This document shows positions 34,535-43,973 of a stretch of 64,000 nucleotides of DNA, in pieces. The notes under the pieces were generated by a model, which saw nothing but the letters and a program-made list of their open reading frames with translations, did no database searches and had not been told where the DNA came from. The first letter of the stretch is position 1, and every line of letters starts with the position of its first letter. Source of the DNA: Clostridia bacterium (lineage in GTDB: Bacteria > Bacillota > Clostridia > Christensenellales > Borkfalkiaceae); contig JAGATP010000044.1 of the NCBI GenBank assembly GCA_017621155.1, forward strand, positions 1 to 64,000. Reading direction: 5' to 3'. The position numbers and the translations under genes are program-made.

Positions 34535-35473
34535 TTATTTGGCGAGGGGGTCTTCGCGGAAGTTGCCGTAGACCTCGTTGACCTTTGCCGAATAGGAGAA
34601 GGTCGCGCCGTGCTTTTTTAGAATCTTGAGGAAGGCACCGATCTGGCGCTTTCTCACGATGCAGACGAGAATGGACTTTTCCTGTCCCGAATACATGCCC
34701 TTCGCGGGGACGGCGGTCACGCCGCGGTGGAGAATGGTCATCAGCTCTTTGGAGAGCGCTTCGGGATCGTCCGTGACGATTTCAAACTTATAGCCGCTCT
34801 TGCCGCCCTGCAGGAAGAAATCGGAAATGAAGTCGGAGATGAAGATGTTGAGAAGAGTTACGATCAGGGCGTTGATTCCCGTTTCGTAGGCAAAGAGGGA
34901 GACGAAAACGACGGAGGCGTCCATCACGAAGGCGACCCATGCGATGGAACGTTCGGGGTGGAAGTGCTTGATGAGGGCGGAGATTGCGAACGTGCCGCCC
35001 GATGCGCCGAACCTTCTCAACATCAGCGAAAAGCCGAATCCGGAGATGACGCCCACCCCGATGGCTGCAAAGAGGAGTTCGTTCCCCTGTTCGTAAAGGG
35101 GATCGGAGGGGAGCGCCGCATAGTAGGGAAGTCCGTAGGCGTCGTGCAGGAAGCGGAACAACATCATCAGCCCCGATTGAAAGCACATGTAGACGAGGAG
35201 CATGACGCCCGTCCGCTTGCTGACGAAGATCGCCACGAGGAGAAAGATGGGCGTGTTGAGCAAAATCATGAAGAGACTCATATTGGAGGAGATGTCTCCC
35301 GCATGGAGCAATGTCGCGAAGATCGAGGCAAATCCCGTGACGCCGCCCGGCGCAAAGGCGTTGTAGTTCGAGAAGAAATACAGCGAGCCGGCGACGCAGA
35401 GGGCTGCGAGAAGACAGGTCAAAAGGTCGATGAGAATTGTCTTGACGGTAATTTTTTCAGAAGTGTGTTCCAT
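34535..35473 (-). CDS. YitT family membrane protein
   Basis: A 312-residue protein with about six N-terminal membrane helices and a C-terminal soluble DUF2179-type domain (YKFEIVTDDPEALSKELM ... GVTAVPAKGMYSGQEKSILVCIVRKRQI read in parts). The helices carry NAFAPGGVTGFASI, typical of YitT proteins, which are frequent multi-copy genes of unknown transport function in Bacillota. The ATG at 35473 was chosen because the upstream candidate at 35515 overlaps the promoter: TTGCCT (complement 35527-35532), 17 bp, TATAGT (complement 35504-35509). Confidence 0.88.
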   Translation of the reverse strand: MEHTSEKITVKTILIDLLTCLLAALCVAGSLYFFSNYNAFAPGGVTGFASIFATLLHAGDISSNMSLFMILLNTPIFLLVAIFVSKRTGVMLLVYMCFQSGLMMLFRFLHDAYGLPYYAALPSDPLYEQGNELLFAAIGVGVISGFGFSLMLRRFGASGGTFAISALIKHFHPERSIAWVAFVMDASVVFVSLFAYETGINALIVTLLNIFISDFISDFFLQGGKSGYKFEIVTDDPEALSKELMTILHRGVTAVPAKGMYSGQEKSILVCIVRKRQIGAFLKILKKHGATFSYSAKVNEVYGNFREDPLAK

Positions 35474-35534
35474 AAGTTTGCTCTCTAGAAATTTTTCTGC
35501 AATACTATACACCATTTCGAAAAAAAAGGCAAGG

Positions 35535-36899
35535 CTATGCCTCGTCTTTTTTGCCGAAATTTATTTTTTTGAAATTTTTAACGAGGAAGATGAGGTGCAC
35601 CGCCGAAGTTAAAATCCAGGAGATAGGGTAGGAAATCGCAAGTCCCACGATGGAGTGAAAGAGCGGGAGGGGAAAGAAGACGAAAATCCAGAAAATGCGG
35701 AATCCGCACGCGCCGACGAGGGAGATGACGGTGGGTGTCACCGAATAGCCGATTCCCCTGAGTCCGTAGGCGAGGGTGTCCATAAACCCGCACAGAAAAT
35801 AGGTCAGCGCAATGACGAGAAGGCGAGCGGTTGCCGCCTCGAATGCCTCTTCCGTATGGACGTAGAGCCCGATAAGGGGAACGCGTAAAAGGAGAATCGC
35901 CCCGCCGACGAGAATATTCATAAAAAGGACGAGGAGAAGGGAGGAAAAGATGACCTTCTTGATGTTGTTCTTTTTCCGTGCACCGTAGTTTGCGGAGACA
36001 AAGGCGACGCTCGCCTGCGCGACGGAATTCATAGCGGTGTAGATGAAGCCCTCCAGAGAGCTCGACGCGCCGTTGCCGTCCATAACGTCCGTGCCGAGAG
36101 AATTGACGCTCGACTGAATGAGCACGTTGGAGAGGGAGAAGATGACCCCCTGAATGCCTGCGGGAAGTCCGATGGCTGCGATTTCCACCGCTTCGCGCCG
36201 ATAGAAGCGAATTTCTTTGAGGGAAAAGCGGAAGAAGCCCTTGCTTCGAAAGAGGCAGACGAGAATGAGAAGGGCGGAGATTCCCTGTGCGATCACGGTG
36301 GCGACGGCAACGCCGGGAACGTCCATCTGAAAGACGATGACAAACAGCAAGTTCAGCCCTACGTTGAAGATGCCCGAAACGGCGAGAAAGAGAAAGGGAC
36401 GCTTGGTGTCACCCGTTGCGCGCAGGAGAGAAGCGCCGAAGTTGTAGAGCATCGAAAAGGGAAGTCCCGTAAAATAAATTTTGAGATATGCGGAGGAAAG
36501 CTCAAGGAGCTCCTCGGGAACTTTCATGAGGATGAGAAGGGGCTTGCTTGCAAAAAAGCCGAAGAGTCCGATGGCGATGCCGAAGAAGAGGGCGTAGATC
36601 ATGGACGTATAGACGACTCGCTGTCCCTTTTCCCTGTCTTCCGCGCCGTAGCAACGGGACATCAGGACGTTTGCGCCCACGCTCAGCCCCAGAAATAGAT
36701 TGATGATGAGATTGATGAGGGGATTGGTGGAGGAGATTGCCGCCGTCGCGTGGATTGAGCCGAACCGTCCGCAGACGATGAGGTCTGCTGCGTTGTATAA
36801 AAGCTGTAGAATGCCCGAAAAAATGAGCGGAATCGCAAAGACAACGAGCTTGGGAAAGAGCTTCCCTTCCGTCATGTTGATTTCTCTTGTGTTTGCCAT
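35535..36899 (-). CDS. MATE-family multidrug/Na+ antiporter
   Basis: A 454-residue, 12-helix exporter of the MATE/NorM superfamily. The start MANTREINMTEGKLFPKLVVF and the segment NAADLIVCGRFG of helix 2 are standard for the clostridial subgroup, and a duplicated half shows QSSVNSLGTDVMDGNGASSSLEG. Substrate cannot be inferred. The promoter on the minus strand is TTGACA (complement 36943-36948), 17 bp, TATCCT (complement 36920-36925). The ATG at 36899 is preferred because a longer frame would reach into the -10. Confidence 0.92.
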   Translation of the reverse strand: MANTREINMTEGKLFPKLVVFAIPLIFSGILQLLYNAADLIVCGRFGSIHATAAISSTNPLINLIINLFLGLSVGANVLMSRCYGAEDREKGQRVVYTSMIYALFFGIAIGLFGFFASKPLLILMKVPEELLELSSAYLKIYFTGLPFSMLYNFGASLLRATGDTKRPFLFLAVSGIFNVGLNLLFVIVFQMDVPGVAVATVIAQGISALLILVCLFRSKGFFRFSLKEIRFYRREAVEIAAIGLPAGIQGVIFSLSNVLIQSSVNSLGTDVMDGNGASSSLEGFIYTAMNSVAQASVAFVSANYGARKKNNIKKVIFSSLLLVLFMNILVGGAILLLRVPLIGLYVHTEEAFEAATARLLVIALTYFLCGFMDTLAYGLRGIGYSVTPTVISLVGACGFRIFWIFVFFPLPLFHSIVGLAISYPISWILTSAVHLIFLVKNFKKINFGKKDEA

Positions 36900-36989
36900 A
36901 ATGTACCTGTCGGTAAGATAGGATAGCACTTTTGATCGGGGTTGTCAATGAAAAATCGGAGAAGGGAGGCTTTTTTTGTCTGCATGGAA

Positions 36990-37018
36990 GCGGGGCGAAT
37001 CGACACGATTCGCCCCGC
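36990..37018. terminator. Hairpin downstream of the GH13 gene
   Basis: A 13-bp perfect stem GCGGGGCGAATCG / CGATTCGCCCCGC with a three-base loop. There is no good U-tract on the minus strand. The GCGAATCG core recurs in the hairpins at 45988 and 47439. Confidence 0.65.
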
Positions 37019-37032
37019 GGCTTTGGTTGCGG

Positions 37033-38337
37033 TTATTTGATGACGGCGGAGGAAAAGGGAGGAAGCACGACGCTCGAGAGGGAAACGCGATTTCCCGTGA
37101 GAAGATCGATTCCTTCTCCGTCTCCAAGGCATAGCGTTTCTTCCCGATCGGAGATGTTGAAGCAGGCATAGATCGTCTCGTCTGCGTCCCTTGCAAACGC
37201 CATCGTCTTATTCTGCGCCACAATCCTTCGGTATCCCCCGCAGGCGAGGGCATTTTCCTCGGTGCGAATGCGGATGAGCGTCTGAATATGCCGCGTGAGC
37301 GCGGGCGCTTTGCTCTGATCGATGCGCGCAAAGGGCGGGCGAAGGGAATTGTCGTTGTCCGATTTGTCTCCCTCCGCGCCGTATTCACTGCCGTAGTAAA
37401 GGCAGGGAATGCCCGGCATGGTAAACAGCAGGGTATACAGGGGAAGGAGTTTTCGCTTGTCGGAAACCGCCGTATAGGCGCGCAGGACATCGTGGTTGTC
37501 GACGAAGGACAGAAGTTGCTTCCCCGGATACAGACACCATTCGTACGGGCCGAACAGCCTGTTCAAGGAATATTCGATCTCGTTGAGGTTGTCCGAGTTG
37601 ACGGAGGAAATGAGCCCTTTGAAGCATTCGTAATTGGTGATGGAGTCGAGCTTGGCAGGACAAATCTCCTTTGCAAAGTTCTGAATGTGAATGACCTCGC
37701 CGACGAGGAAGAAGTCTTTTCGTTTGGATTGAACGGTGCGGCGAAGAAGCTCCAAAAACCAAGGGGGAAGCAGGTAGCAGACGTCGAGGCGGAGTCCGTC
37801 GATTTGAAATTCGTCGATCCAGAAGAGGACGACGTCCATGAGATAGCGTTGAAGCCTTTCGTCCTCCAGGCGGAGCTTGACGAGTTCGTCGTGTCCTTCC
37901 CAATTCTGATAGGAAAGCCCGTCGCGATAGGAGTTGTCGGCGGAAAAATCCACGTAAAACCAAAAGCGGTCGTTTGTATTTTCACGCTCCTTGAGAACGT
38001 TCTGAAAGGGGGCAAACTTCCTTCCGACGTGGTTGAAAACGCCGTCCAGAACGACGCGGATGCCCGCTTCGTGGAATTTCCCGACGAGGGCTTTGAACTC
38101 CTCGTTTGTGCCGAGCCTTCGGTCTATTTTCTTGAAATCCACGGTATCGTAGCCGTGCGTCATGCTCTCGAAGAGGGGATTGAAGAGCACTGCCTTGACC
38201 CCGAGCCGCTTTAGCCTTGGAATATCCTCTTCGATTTGAAAGAGGCGGTGCTTTGTCTCTCCAAAGTCGTTTTCGCGCTCTGCGCCGCAATAGCCGAGGG
38301 GATAAATCTGATAAAATACGCTATGATCAAACCACAT
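37033..38337 (-). CDS. GH13 alpha-amylase-family enzyme, cytosolic
   Basis: A 434-residue single TIM-barrel alpha-glucan hydrolase without signal peptide. Conserved regions are GVFNHVG (region I), DGLRLDVCY with the nucleophile Asp (II), FLVGEVIH with the acid/base Glu (III) and FVDNHD (IV), so it should be active. Size and the short form suggest a cyclomaltodextrinase/neopullulanase-like or maltodextrin-trimming enzyme lacking the usual N-terminal sheet domain. The ATG at 38337 follows AAAGGAG on the minus strand. Promoter: TTGACA (complement 38382-38387), 17 bp, TACAAT (complement 38359-38364). Confidence 0.9.
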   Translation of the reverse strand: MWFDHSVFYQIYPLGYCGAERENDFGETKHRLFQIEEDIPRLKRLGVKAVLFNPLFESMTHGYDTVDFKKIDRRLGTNEEFKALVGKFHEAGIRVVLDGVFNHVGRKFAPFQNVLKERENTNDRFWFYVDFSADNSYRDGLSYQNWEGHDELVKLRLEDERLQRYLMDVVLFWIDEFQIDGLRLDVCYLLPPWFLELLRRTVQSKRKDFFLVGEVIHIQNFAKEICPAKLDSITNYECFKGLISSVNSDNLNEIEYSLNRLFGPYEWCLYPGKQLLSFVDNHDVLRAYTAVSDKRKLLPLYTLLFTMPGIPCLYYGSEYGAEGDKSDNDNSLRPPFARIDQSKAPALTRHIQTLIRIRTEENALACGGYRRIVAQNKTMAFARDADETIYACFNISDREETLCLGDGEGIDLLTGNRVSLSSVVLPPFSSAVIK

Positions 38338-38510
38338 GGTCGTTTCTCCTTTCCGCCTATTGTACACGATAAAAAGATTTTTGTCAATGGCTCGGGAACG
38401 CTTTCCTTTGCGCTGTCTTTATGATATACTGAAAAGGCTTGAAAGCGGAAGCAAGCTTTTGTTTTTTTGGAACGGAGCGAAAAAAGTATTTTTCGAGCAA
38501 AGGGGATCAA

Positions 38511-38792
38511 ATGGAATTGTACTTTTTATGGATTGTCCTTTTGGGATTTGTCGCCTTTTTCCTCTACGCCGCCGATAAAAGGCGTGCAAGGCGGGGAGCG
38601 TGGCGCATCAAGGAGTCCGTCTTGCTGCTTATCTCCCTCTTCGGGGGCTTCGTCGGCGGACTTTGCGGCATGTACGGTTGCAGGCACAAGACCAGGCATT
38701 GGTATTTCGTCGCCGTCAATTGGCTTTCGCTCTTTGTCTGGGTCGCGCTCGGCTTTTTGATTCTGACAAAGGTCGGATTTTTGTTTTTTTAG
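38511..38792 (+). CDS. DUF1294 family small membrane protein
   Basis: A 93-residue protein with three membrane helices and the DUF1294 signature: YAADKRRARRGAWRIKE, then LLISLFGGFVGGLCGMYGCRHKTRHWYF. Function unknown; the family is widespread and often found alone. The ATG at 38511 follows AGGGGA. A -10 TATACT at 38425-38430 lies upstream with a poor -35. Confidence 0.88.
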   Translation: MELYFLWIVLLGFVAFFLYAADKRRARRGAWRIKESVLLLISLFGGFVGGLCGMYGCRHKTRHWYFVAVNWLSLFVWVALGFLILTKVGFLFF

Positions 38793-38858
38793 AGAATAAG
38801 AGAAGGAAACGCGCCGTTACAGTTTAGGGAATGGGAAAAGCAGTTTGGGTAAACAAGG

Positions 38859-38887
38859 TTGCAAAATGCGTTGTGTTATGTTATACT
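38859..38887 (+). promoter_or_regulatory. Distal promoter candidate upstream of the GH2/gal operon
   Basis: TTGCAA 38859-38864, 17 bp, TATACT 38882-38887, about 100 bp upstream of the second promoter. Confidence 0.5.
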
Positions 38888-38956
38888 TGAAAAAAGCGGA
38901 CAAATCGTCCTTTTTGAAAGGCGATGTAGAAAACGCCAAAAATAATACAATTTATG

Positions 38957-38994
38957 TCAAAGCGCTTCCATTTTTTATAAAAATATGTTAAAAT
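38957..38994 (+). promoter_or_regulatory. GH2/gal promoter overlapped by a cre-like site
   Basis: The 14-mer TCAAAGCGCTTCCA (38957-38970) differs from the catabolite-responsive consensus TGWAARCGYTWNCW at one position and contains the palindrome AAGCGCTT. It overlaps the -35 TTCCAT (38966-38971); the -10 TAAAAT is at 38989-38994 (17-bp spacer). CcpA or another LacI-family repressor binding here would block transcription. Confidence 0.6.
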
Positions 38995-39041
38995 AAGGAA
39001 GTCGGAGAAAGACAGCTAATTTCAATCGTAGGGGGTAATAT

Positions 39042-41396
39042 ATGCAAAAAATTTCTTTTAACGAAAACTGGAGCTATCGTCATCTGGACGAAGGGGAGTG
39101 GCAGAACGTCACCCTCCCGCACGACGCCATGATCGGAGAGCCGAGAAACATGGATGCCGATTCGGGCACGAATTCGGGTTGGTTCGAGGGGTACGATTAC
39201 GAGTACAAAAAGACGTTTTTCGTCCCGAAGGAGTACGAGGGAAAGGACGTCCTGTTCGAGTTTGAAGGCGTCTATCACAATGCGGAAGTTTACTTAAACG
39301 GAACGAAGGCGATTTACCGCCCTTACGGCTATACGAATTTTTATCTGACTGCCAACAGCTTTTTAAAGTACGGCGAAGAAAACGAAATCCGCGTGATCGC
39401 GAGAAACGCCGACCAACCCAACAGTCGTTGGTATTCGGGTGCGGGCATCTACCGTCCCGTTACCATGTACGTGGGAAATCACAACAGGATTCTTTTAAAC
39501 GGCGTAAAGATTAGAACGCTTCAGATCTATCCCGCAGTCGTCGAAGTGTTTGTCAAGACGTGGGGCGTGGGCGAAGTGACCGTCAGCATCGAAAAGGACG
39601 GCGAAGTCGTCGCCTCTTTGACGCAGAATCAGCAGGACGGAGACGTGCCCTTCGCGCTCGAAGTGCCCGATGCCCAGCTTTGGTCTGTCGATACGCCCGT
39701 TCTGTACGATTGCAGAGTGCGCTTTGGCGAGGACGAGCAGATCATTCCCTTCGGTATTCGAACCACGGCTTGCGACCATACCAACGGCTTTACCATGAAC
39801 GGCGAGCGCGTCATCATTCGCGGCGCGTGCATTCATCACGACAACGGCATTCTGGGCGCAAGGTGCTATGCCGAGGCGGAAGAGAGAAAAATCCGCATCT
39901 TGAAGGAATACGGCTACAACGCCATTCGCTCCGCGCACAACCCCTGCTCCAAGGCGTTGCTCGACGCGTGCGATCGGCTCGGTATGCTCGTCATGGACGA
40001 GTACGTCGATATGTGGTACATTCATAAAAACCGCTACGACTATGCGGACTACATCATGGATTGGTACGAAAGGGACATTTCCGACATGATCGACAAGGAC
40101 TACAACCATCCTTCCGTCATCATGTACTCCCTCGGAAACGAAGTTGCCGAGACGGGACAGAAGAAGGGTATCGAGTTCTTCAAGGAGATGAAAGCGGTGT
40201 GCAAGCGCCTCGATCCCGAACGCCCCGTCACCACCGGCGTCAACATCTTCTTCAATTACCTTTACGCCCTCGGCTTCGGCGTCTATTCGGACAAGAAGGC
40301 GGAGGAAAACCCCAACAAAAAGGTCGGAAGCGAATTCTTCAACAACCTCGCGGGCGTGTTCGGCGACAAGTTCATGAAGACGATGGCAATGCTTCCCGGC
40401 TGCGACAGAAAGACGAGGGACTGCTATGCGGTCATGGACGTCGCGGGCTACAACTACGGCATTAAGCGCTATAAAGGGGACGTCAAGAAGTACCCCGAGC
40501 GCATTATCCTCGGAAGCGAAACCTTCTGCTCGGACGCCTATGCGTTCTGGGAGTTTGCAAAGAAGCACGAAGCGCTGATTGGCGACTTTGTCTGGGCAGG
40601 TATGGATTATCTCGGAGAAGTCGGCATCGGCTCTTGGGAATATTCCGACTATGCGCCTTCTTTCAGCCACGATTGCTCCTGGATCTCCGCAGGCAGCGGC
40701 AGAATCGACCTCGTGGGCAATCCCTTGGGCGAAGCACTCTACACCAGAGTCGCCTTCGAGCTTGAGGACAAACCGCAGATTGCCGTCGTTCCCGTCAACC
40801 ATACAAACGATCCTCATTCCCCCTCTGCATGGAAGTTCTCCAACGCCCTTCCCACCTGGTCTTGGAACGGCTGTAACGGAAAGAAGGCAAAGGTCGAGGT
40901 TTACTCCCGTGCGCCCATCGTCGAGCTGTACGTCAACGACAAAAAGGTCGGCAGAAAGAAGCTCGGCAAGAACTGCAAGTTCGACTTTAAAATCACTTAC
41001 GAAGAGGGCACGATCACCGCGGTGGGGCTCGACCAAAACGGAAAGGAGCTGAGCCGCAACTCTTTGACCAGCGCGAAGGCGGACACCGTATTGACGGTTT
41101 CTCCCGAAAAACAGATCGTCAAGGAAGGGGAAGTCTGCTTCGTCAACTTGGCGTATACCGACAAGGACGGCGTCTGGAAGCCCCTCGAGCGCGGCAACGT
41201 CAAGGTCGAGGTGGAAGGAGGCGAACTCCTCGCGCTCGGCTGCGCTTGCCCCGTCAACAAGGGATTTACCTCCGATACCACGGATACCTATTTCGGACGC
41301 GCGCTCGCCTGCGTCAAGGCAACGGGCAAGACCGTAACGATCAAGGCTTCCGACGGCAAATATCAAGGAGAAGCAACCATACAAGTTGGAGAATAA
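39042..41396 (+). CDS. GH2 beta-galactosidase, cytosolic
   Basis: A 784-residue GH2 enzyme. Sugar-binding domain (FNENWSYRHLDEGEWQNVTLPHDAM in parts; YKKTFFVPKEYEG), Ig-like domain, TIM barrel with RGACIHHDNGILGA, IRSAHNPCS and the acid/base Glu in MYSLGNEVAETG, nucleophile Glu in IILGSETFCSDAY, then C-terminal sheet domains. No signal peptide. The following galT-galK-galE genes make beta-galactosidase the best call, though GH2 also includes beta-glucuronidases. It is the first gene of that operon and should be controlled from the cre-like promoter upstream. Confidence 0.9.
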   Translation: MQKISFNENWSYRHLDEGEWQNVTLPHDAMIGEPRNMDADSGTNSGWFEGYDYEYKKTFFVPKEYEGKDVLFEFEGVYHNAEVYLNGTKAIYRPYGYTNFYLTANSFLKYGEENEIRVIARNADQPNSRWYSGAGIYRPVTMYVGNHNRILLNGVKIRTLQIYPAVVEVFVKTWGVGEVTVSIEKDGEVVASLTQNQQDGDVPFALEVPDAQLWSVDTPVLYDCRVRFGEDEQIIPFGIRTTACDHTNGFTMNGERVIIRGACIHHDNGILGARCYAEAEERKIRILKEYGYNAIRSAHNPCSKALLDACDRLGMLVMDEYVDMWYIHKNRYDYADYIMDWYERDISDMIDKDYNHPSVIMYSLGNEVAETGQKKGIEFFKEMKAVCKRLDPERPVTTGVNIFFNYLYALGFGVYSDKKAEENPNKKVGSEFFNNLAGVFGDKFMKTMAMLPGCDRKTRDCYAVMDVAGYNYGIKRYKGDVKKYPERIILGSETFCSDAYAFWEFAKKHEALIGDFVWAGMDYLGEVGIGSWEYSDYAPSFSHDCSWISAGSGRIDLVGNPLGEALYTRVAFELEDKPQIAVVPVNHTNDPHSPSAWKFSNALPTWSWNGCNGKKAKVEVYSRAPIVELYVNDKKVGRKKLGKNCKFDFKITYEEGTITAVGLDQNGKELSRNSLTSAKADTVLTVSPEKQIVKEGEVCFVNLAYTDKDGVWKPLERGNVKVEVEGGELLALGCACPVNKGFTSDTTDTYFGRALACVKATGKTVTIKASDGKYQGEATIQVGE

Positions 41397-41397
41397 T

Positions 41398-42855
41398 ATG
41401 AAACGAGTTTGTCATCAGGTCGATCTTCTCATCGACTATGCCAAGAAAAATCTCGGCTTAAAGCCGAGAAACGAGATCTACGCGAGAAATACGATTTTGG
41501 GTATTTTGGGCGTAGAATCTTATGAGGGAACTTACGAGGGGGAATGTGATTTCACATCCCCCGAAACCCTTTTGGCGGATTTGAAATCCGCCTGCATCGA
41601 GGCGGGGCTGTTCGAAGAGTCCGAGGCGGCTGCTAAGGCGGACGCCGTGATGGGCGCGCTGTCCCTTTCCCCTGCGGAGGTGGACGAAATCTTTTCTTCG
41701 CTCGCCAAGGAGGACACCGCCAAGGCGACCGAATGGCTGTATCGCTATTCGGTGAAGAACGATTACGTCAAGAAATCCGTCCTCGACAAAAACCCTCGTT
41801 TTGACGTGAACGGGCTCACCGTCACCATCAACAAGGCAAAGCCCGAGTTCCGCGATCCCAAAAAGGCGGTCAGCGGCAACAGCGTCAAGGGCGGGTATCC
41901 CAAGTGCTCCATTTGTCGGGACAACGAGGGCTTTTTCGGGCGCGGCAAGCGGACGCTCCGCACCGTGTCGTTAAAGCTCAACGGAAAGGATTGGTTCTGG
42001 CAATTCTCGCCCTACGGCTATTTTTATCAGCACGGAATCGTCGTCAACGAAGAGCATACGCCCATGCACGTGGATAAGGACACCTTTTACGCCCTCATGG
42101 ACTTTGTCGATCTCTTCCCGCATTACTTCGTCGGCTGCAACGCCGCGCTTCCCCGAATCGGCGGAAGCGTGCTCGCGCACGATCATTTTCAGGGCGGCGG
42201 AGAGGTGCTTCCCCTCCACAAGGCGAAGATGAAGAAGGAAGTCCCCTGCAAGGTAGAGGGAATCCGCCTCGGCGTTCTCGATTGGCCGGGCACGGTTATC
42301 CGCATCAAGGGATCCGATCGCGACAAGGTCGCCCTCGTCGCGGAAGCAGTTCGCGCCGCGTGGGTTTCCTACGAGGACAGGGAAAAGGGTATCATTCCCG
42401 AGGACGAAAACGGCGTGCATTCCGCCGTCAGCCCCACCGTCATCAAGACGTGGGAGGGCTATGAGATGAATATCATCCTCCGCAACAACATCACGACGGA
42501 GGAGTTCCCCGACGGCGTCTTCCACGCCCATCCCGAATTTCATTCCATCAAAAAGGAGTCCATCGGGCTCATCGAGGCGCAGGGGCTCTTCATTCTTCCC
42601 GGAAGGCTCGAAGAAGAGCTTGCCAAGGTCGAAGCTTGCGTTAAAAATGGCTTCCTTGCGGAGGAATGTAAGGACTTTACCCTCGTCTACGAGGAGTGCA
42701 GACTTCGCCTCGAACAAGAACCCGAAAAGGACATTCATACGATCATGCAGGAGGAGCTCGGCAGCATCTGCTATCGCATTCTCGAAAACACCGCGGTCTT
42801 CAAGAGCGCGGAAGAGACGGAAAATTTCTTGAAAGGAGTCGCCGTATATGGCTGA
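41398..42855 (+). CDS. galT: UTP/UDP-glucose--hexose-1-phosphate uridylyltransferase, Bacillota type
   Basis: Exchanges UMP between UDP-glucose and galactose 1-phosphate in the Leloir pathway. At 485 residues it is the long GalT class of Bacillota, not the E. coli type. Features seen: CHQVDLLIDYAKKNLGL start, YPKCSICRDNEGFFGRG, the histidine cluster LAHDHFQGGGEVLP, and NIILRNNITTEEFPDG. The ATG at 41398, one base after the GH2 stop, has GGAGA upstream. It overlaps galK by 8 bp. Confidence 0.94.
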   Translation: MKRVCHQVDLLIDYAKKNLGLKPRNEIYARNTILGILGVESYEGTYEGECDFTSPETLLADLKSACIEAGLFEESEAAAKADAVMGALSLSPAEVDEIFSSLAKEDTAKATEWLYRYSVKNDYVKKSVLDKNPRFDVNGLTVTINKAKPEFRDPKKAVSGNSVKGGYPKCSICRDNEGFFGRGKRTLRTVSLKLNGKDWFWQFSPYGYFYQHGIVVNEEHTPMHVDKDTFYALMDFVDLFPHYFVGCNAALPRIGGSVLAHDHFQGGGEVLPLHKAKMKKEVPCKVEGIRLGVLDWPGTVIRIKGSDRDKVALVAEAVRAAWVSYEDREKGIIPEDENGVHSAVSPTVIKTWEGYEMNIILRNNITTEEFPDGVFHAHPEFHSIKKESIGLIEAQGLFILPGRLEEELAKVEACVKNGFLAEECKDFTLVYEECRLRLEQEPEKDIHTIMQEELGSICYRILENTAVFKSAEETENFLKGVAVYG

Positions 42856-43963
42856 TTACACTCATAAGATCTCTGCCGCAGGCAGAATCAACATCATCGG
42901 AGAGCACATCGACTATTGCGGCGGCAAGGTCTTTCCCGCGGCGCTTTCCCTCAAAAATACCGTCTATGCGCGCCGCAACGGCACGGACAAAATCAACATC
43001 GCTTGGACGGATCTTCCCGATAAGGTGACGTTGGAGATTGACAAGCTCGATTCGTATCGGAACGAGAAGTACGCAAAATACCAGGCGGGCTGCGCCTATC
43101 TCTGGCAGAAGGCGGGACATAAGGTGGTCGGGTGCGATCTCCTTTACGACTGCACCGTGCCCTTCGGAAGCGGGCTTTCCTCTTCTGCCGCCATTGAGGT
43201 CTCCACGCTCGCCGCGCTCGCGGTTATGGCGGAGGAAGAGATGGACAAAAAGGAAATTTCCATCCTCGCGCAGAGTGCGGAACGCGAATATGCGGGCGTC
43301 AACTGCGGCATTATGGATCAGTACGCCTCTGCCAACGGAAAAAAGGACTACGCGATTCTCCTCGATTGCAAGAAAATCGAGCACGAGCTCGTTCCCTTCT
43401 CGCTGGGGGAGTACGCCCTCGTCATCATCAACTGCAACAAGCCCCACAATCTCGTGGAGAGCAAATACAACGAACGGCGTGCGGAGACGGAAGAGGCGCT
43501 CGCCCGCTTGCAGACGGTGCTTCCCGTATCCTGTCTTGCGGAAGTGTCGCCTAAGGACTTTGCAAAGTACGGACACCTGCTTTCGGGCAAGGTGTACGAC
43601 AGGGCAAAGCACGTCGTGGAGGAATGCGACAGGGTCAATCAGGCGGTAGACGCCATGAAAAAGGGGGACATCGTCCGCCTCGGCGCGCTGTTAAACGCCT
43701 CGCACAAGTCCTTAAGGGAGCTTTACGAGGTGACGGGCAAAGAGCTCGACGCGCTTGCCGCCGCCGCGCAGAAGCACCCTGCTTGCGTCGGTTCTCGTAT
43801 GACGGGCGCCGGGTTTGGCGGTTGTACCGTTTCTATCGTCAAAAAGGAAGCGGTCGAGGACTTTAAAGAACAGGTATCGAAGGAATATTTAAAAGAGATC
43901 GGCTATCCCTGCCGCGTCTACGAAGCGGAGATTGCGGACGGCATCATTGTTGAAACGCTATAA
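42848..43963 (+). CDS. galK: Galactokinase
   Basis: Phosphorylates galactose at C1 with ATP. It is a 371-residue GHMP kinase. Seen: GRINIIGEHIDYCGG (galactokinase signature region), the ATP loop PFGSGLSSSAAIEV, NCGIMDQYASANG with the catalytic-base region, and GSRMTGAGFGGCTVSIV near the end. It lies between galT (8-bp overlap) and galE (10 bp). Confidence 0.95.
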   Translation: MADYTHKISAAGRINIIGEHIDYCGGKVFPAALSLKNTVYARRNGTDKINIAWTDLPDKVTLEIDKLDSYRNEKYAKYQAGCAYLWQKAGHKVVGCDLLYDCTVPFGSGLSSSAAIEVSTLAALAVMAEEEMDKKEISILAQSAEREYAGVNCGIMDQYASANGKKDYAILLDCKKIEHELVPFSLGEYALVIINCNKPHNLVESKYNERRAETEEALARLQTVLPVSCLAEVSPKDFAKYGHLLSGKVYDRAKHVVEECDRVNQAVDAMKKGDIVRLGALLNASHKSLRELYEVTGKELDALAAAAQKHPACVGSRMTGAGFGGCTVSIVKKEAVEDFKEQVSKEYLKEIGYPCRVYEAEIADGIIVETL

Positions 43964-43973
43964 GGAGTTTGCT

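Noticed and set aside
39495..41384. A 629-codon minus-strand frame opposite the GH2 gene
   Set aside because: Same reason: the plus-strand catalytic motifs are intact and the minus frame has no recognisable domain.
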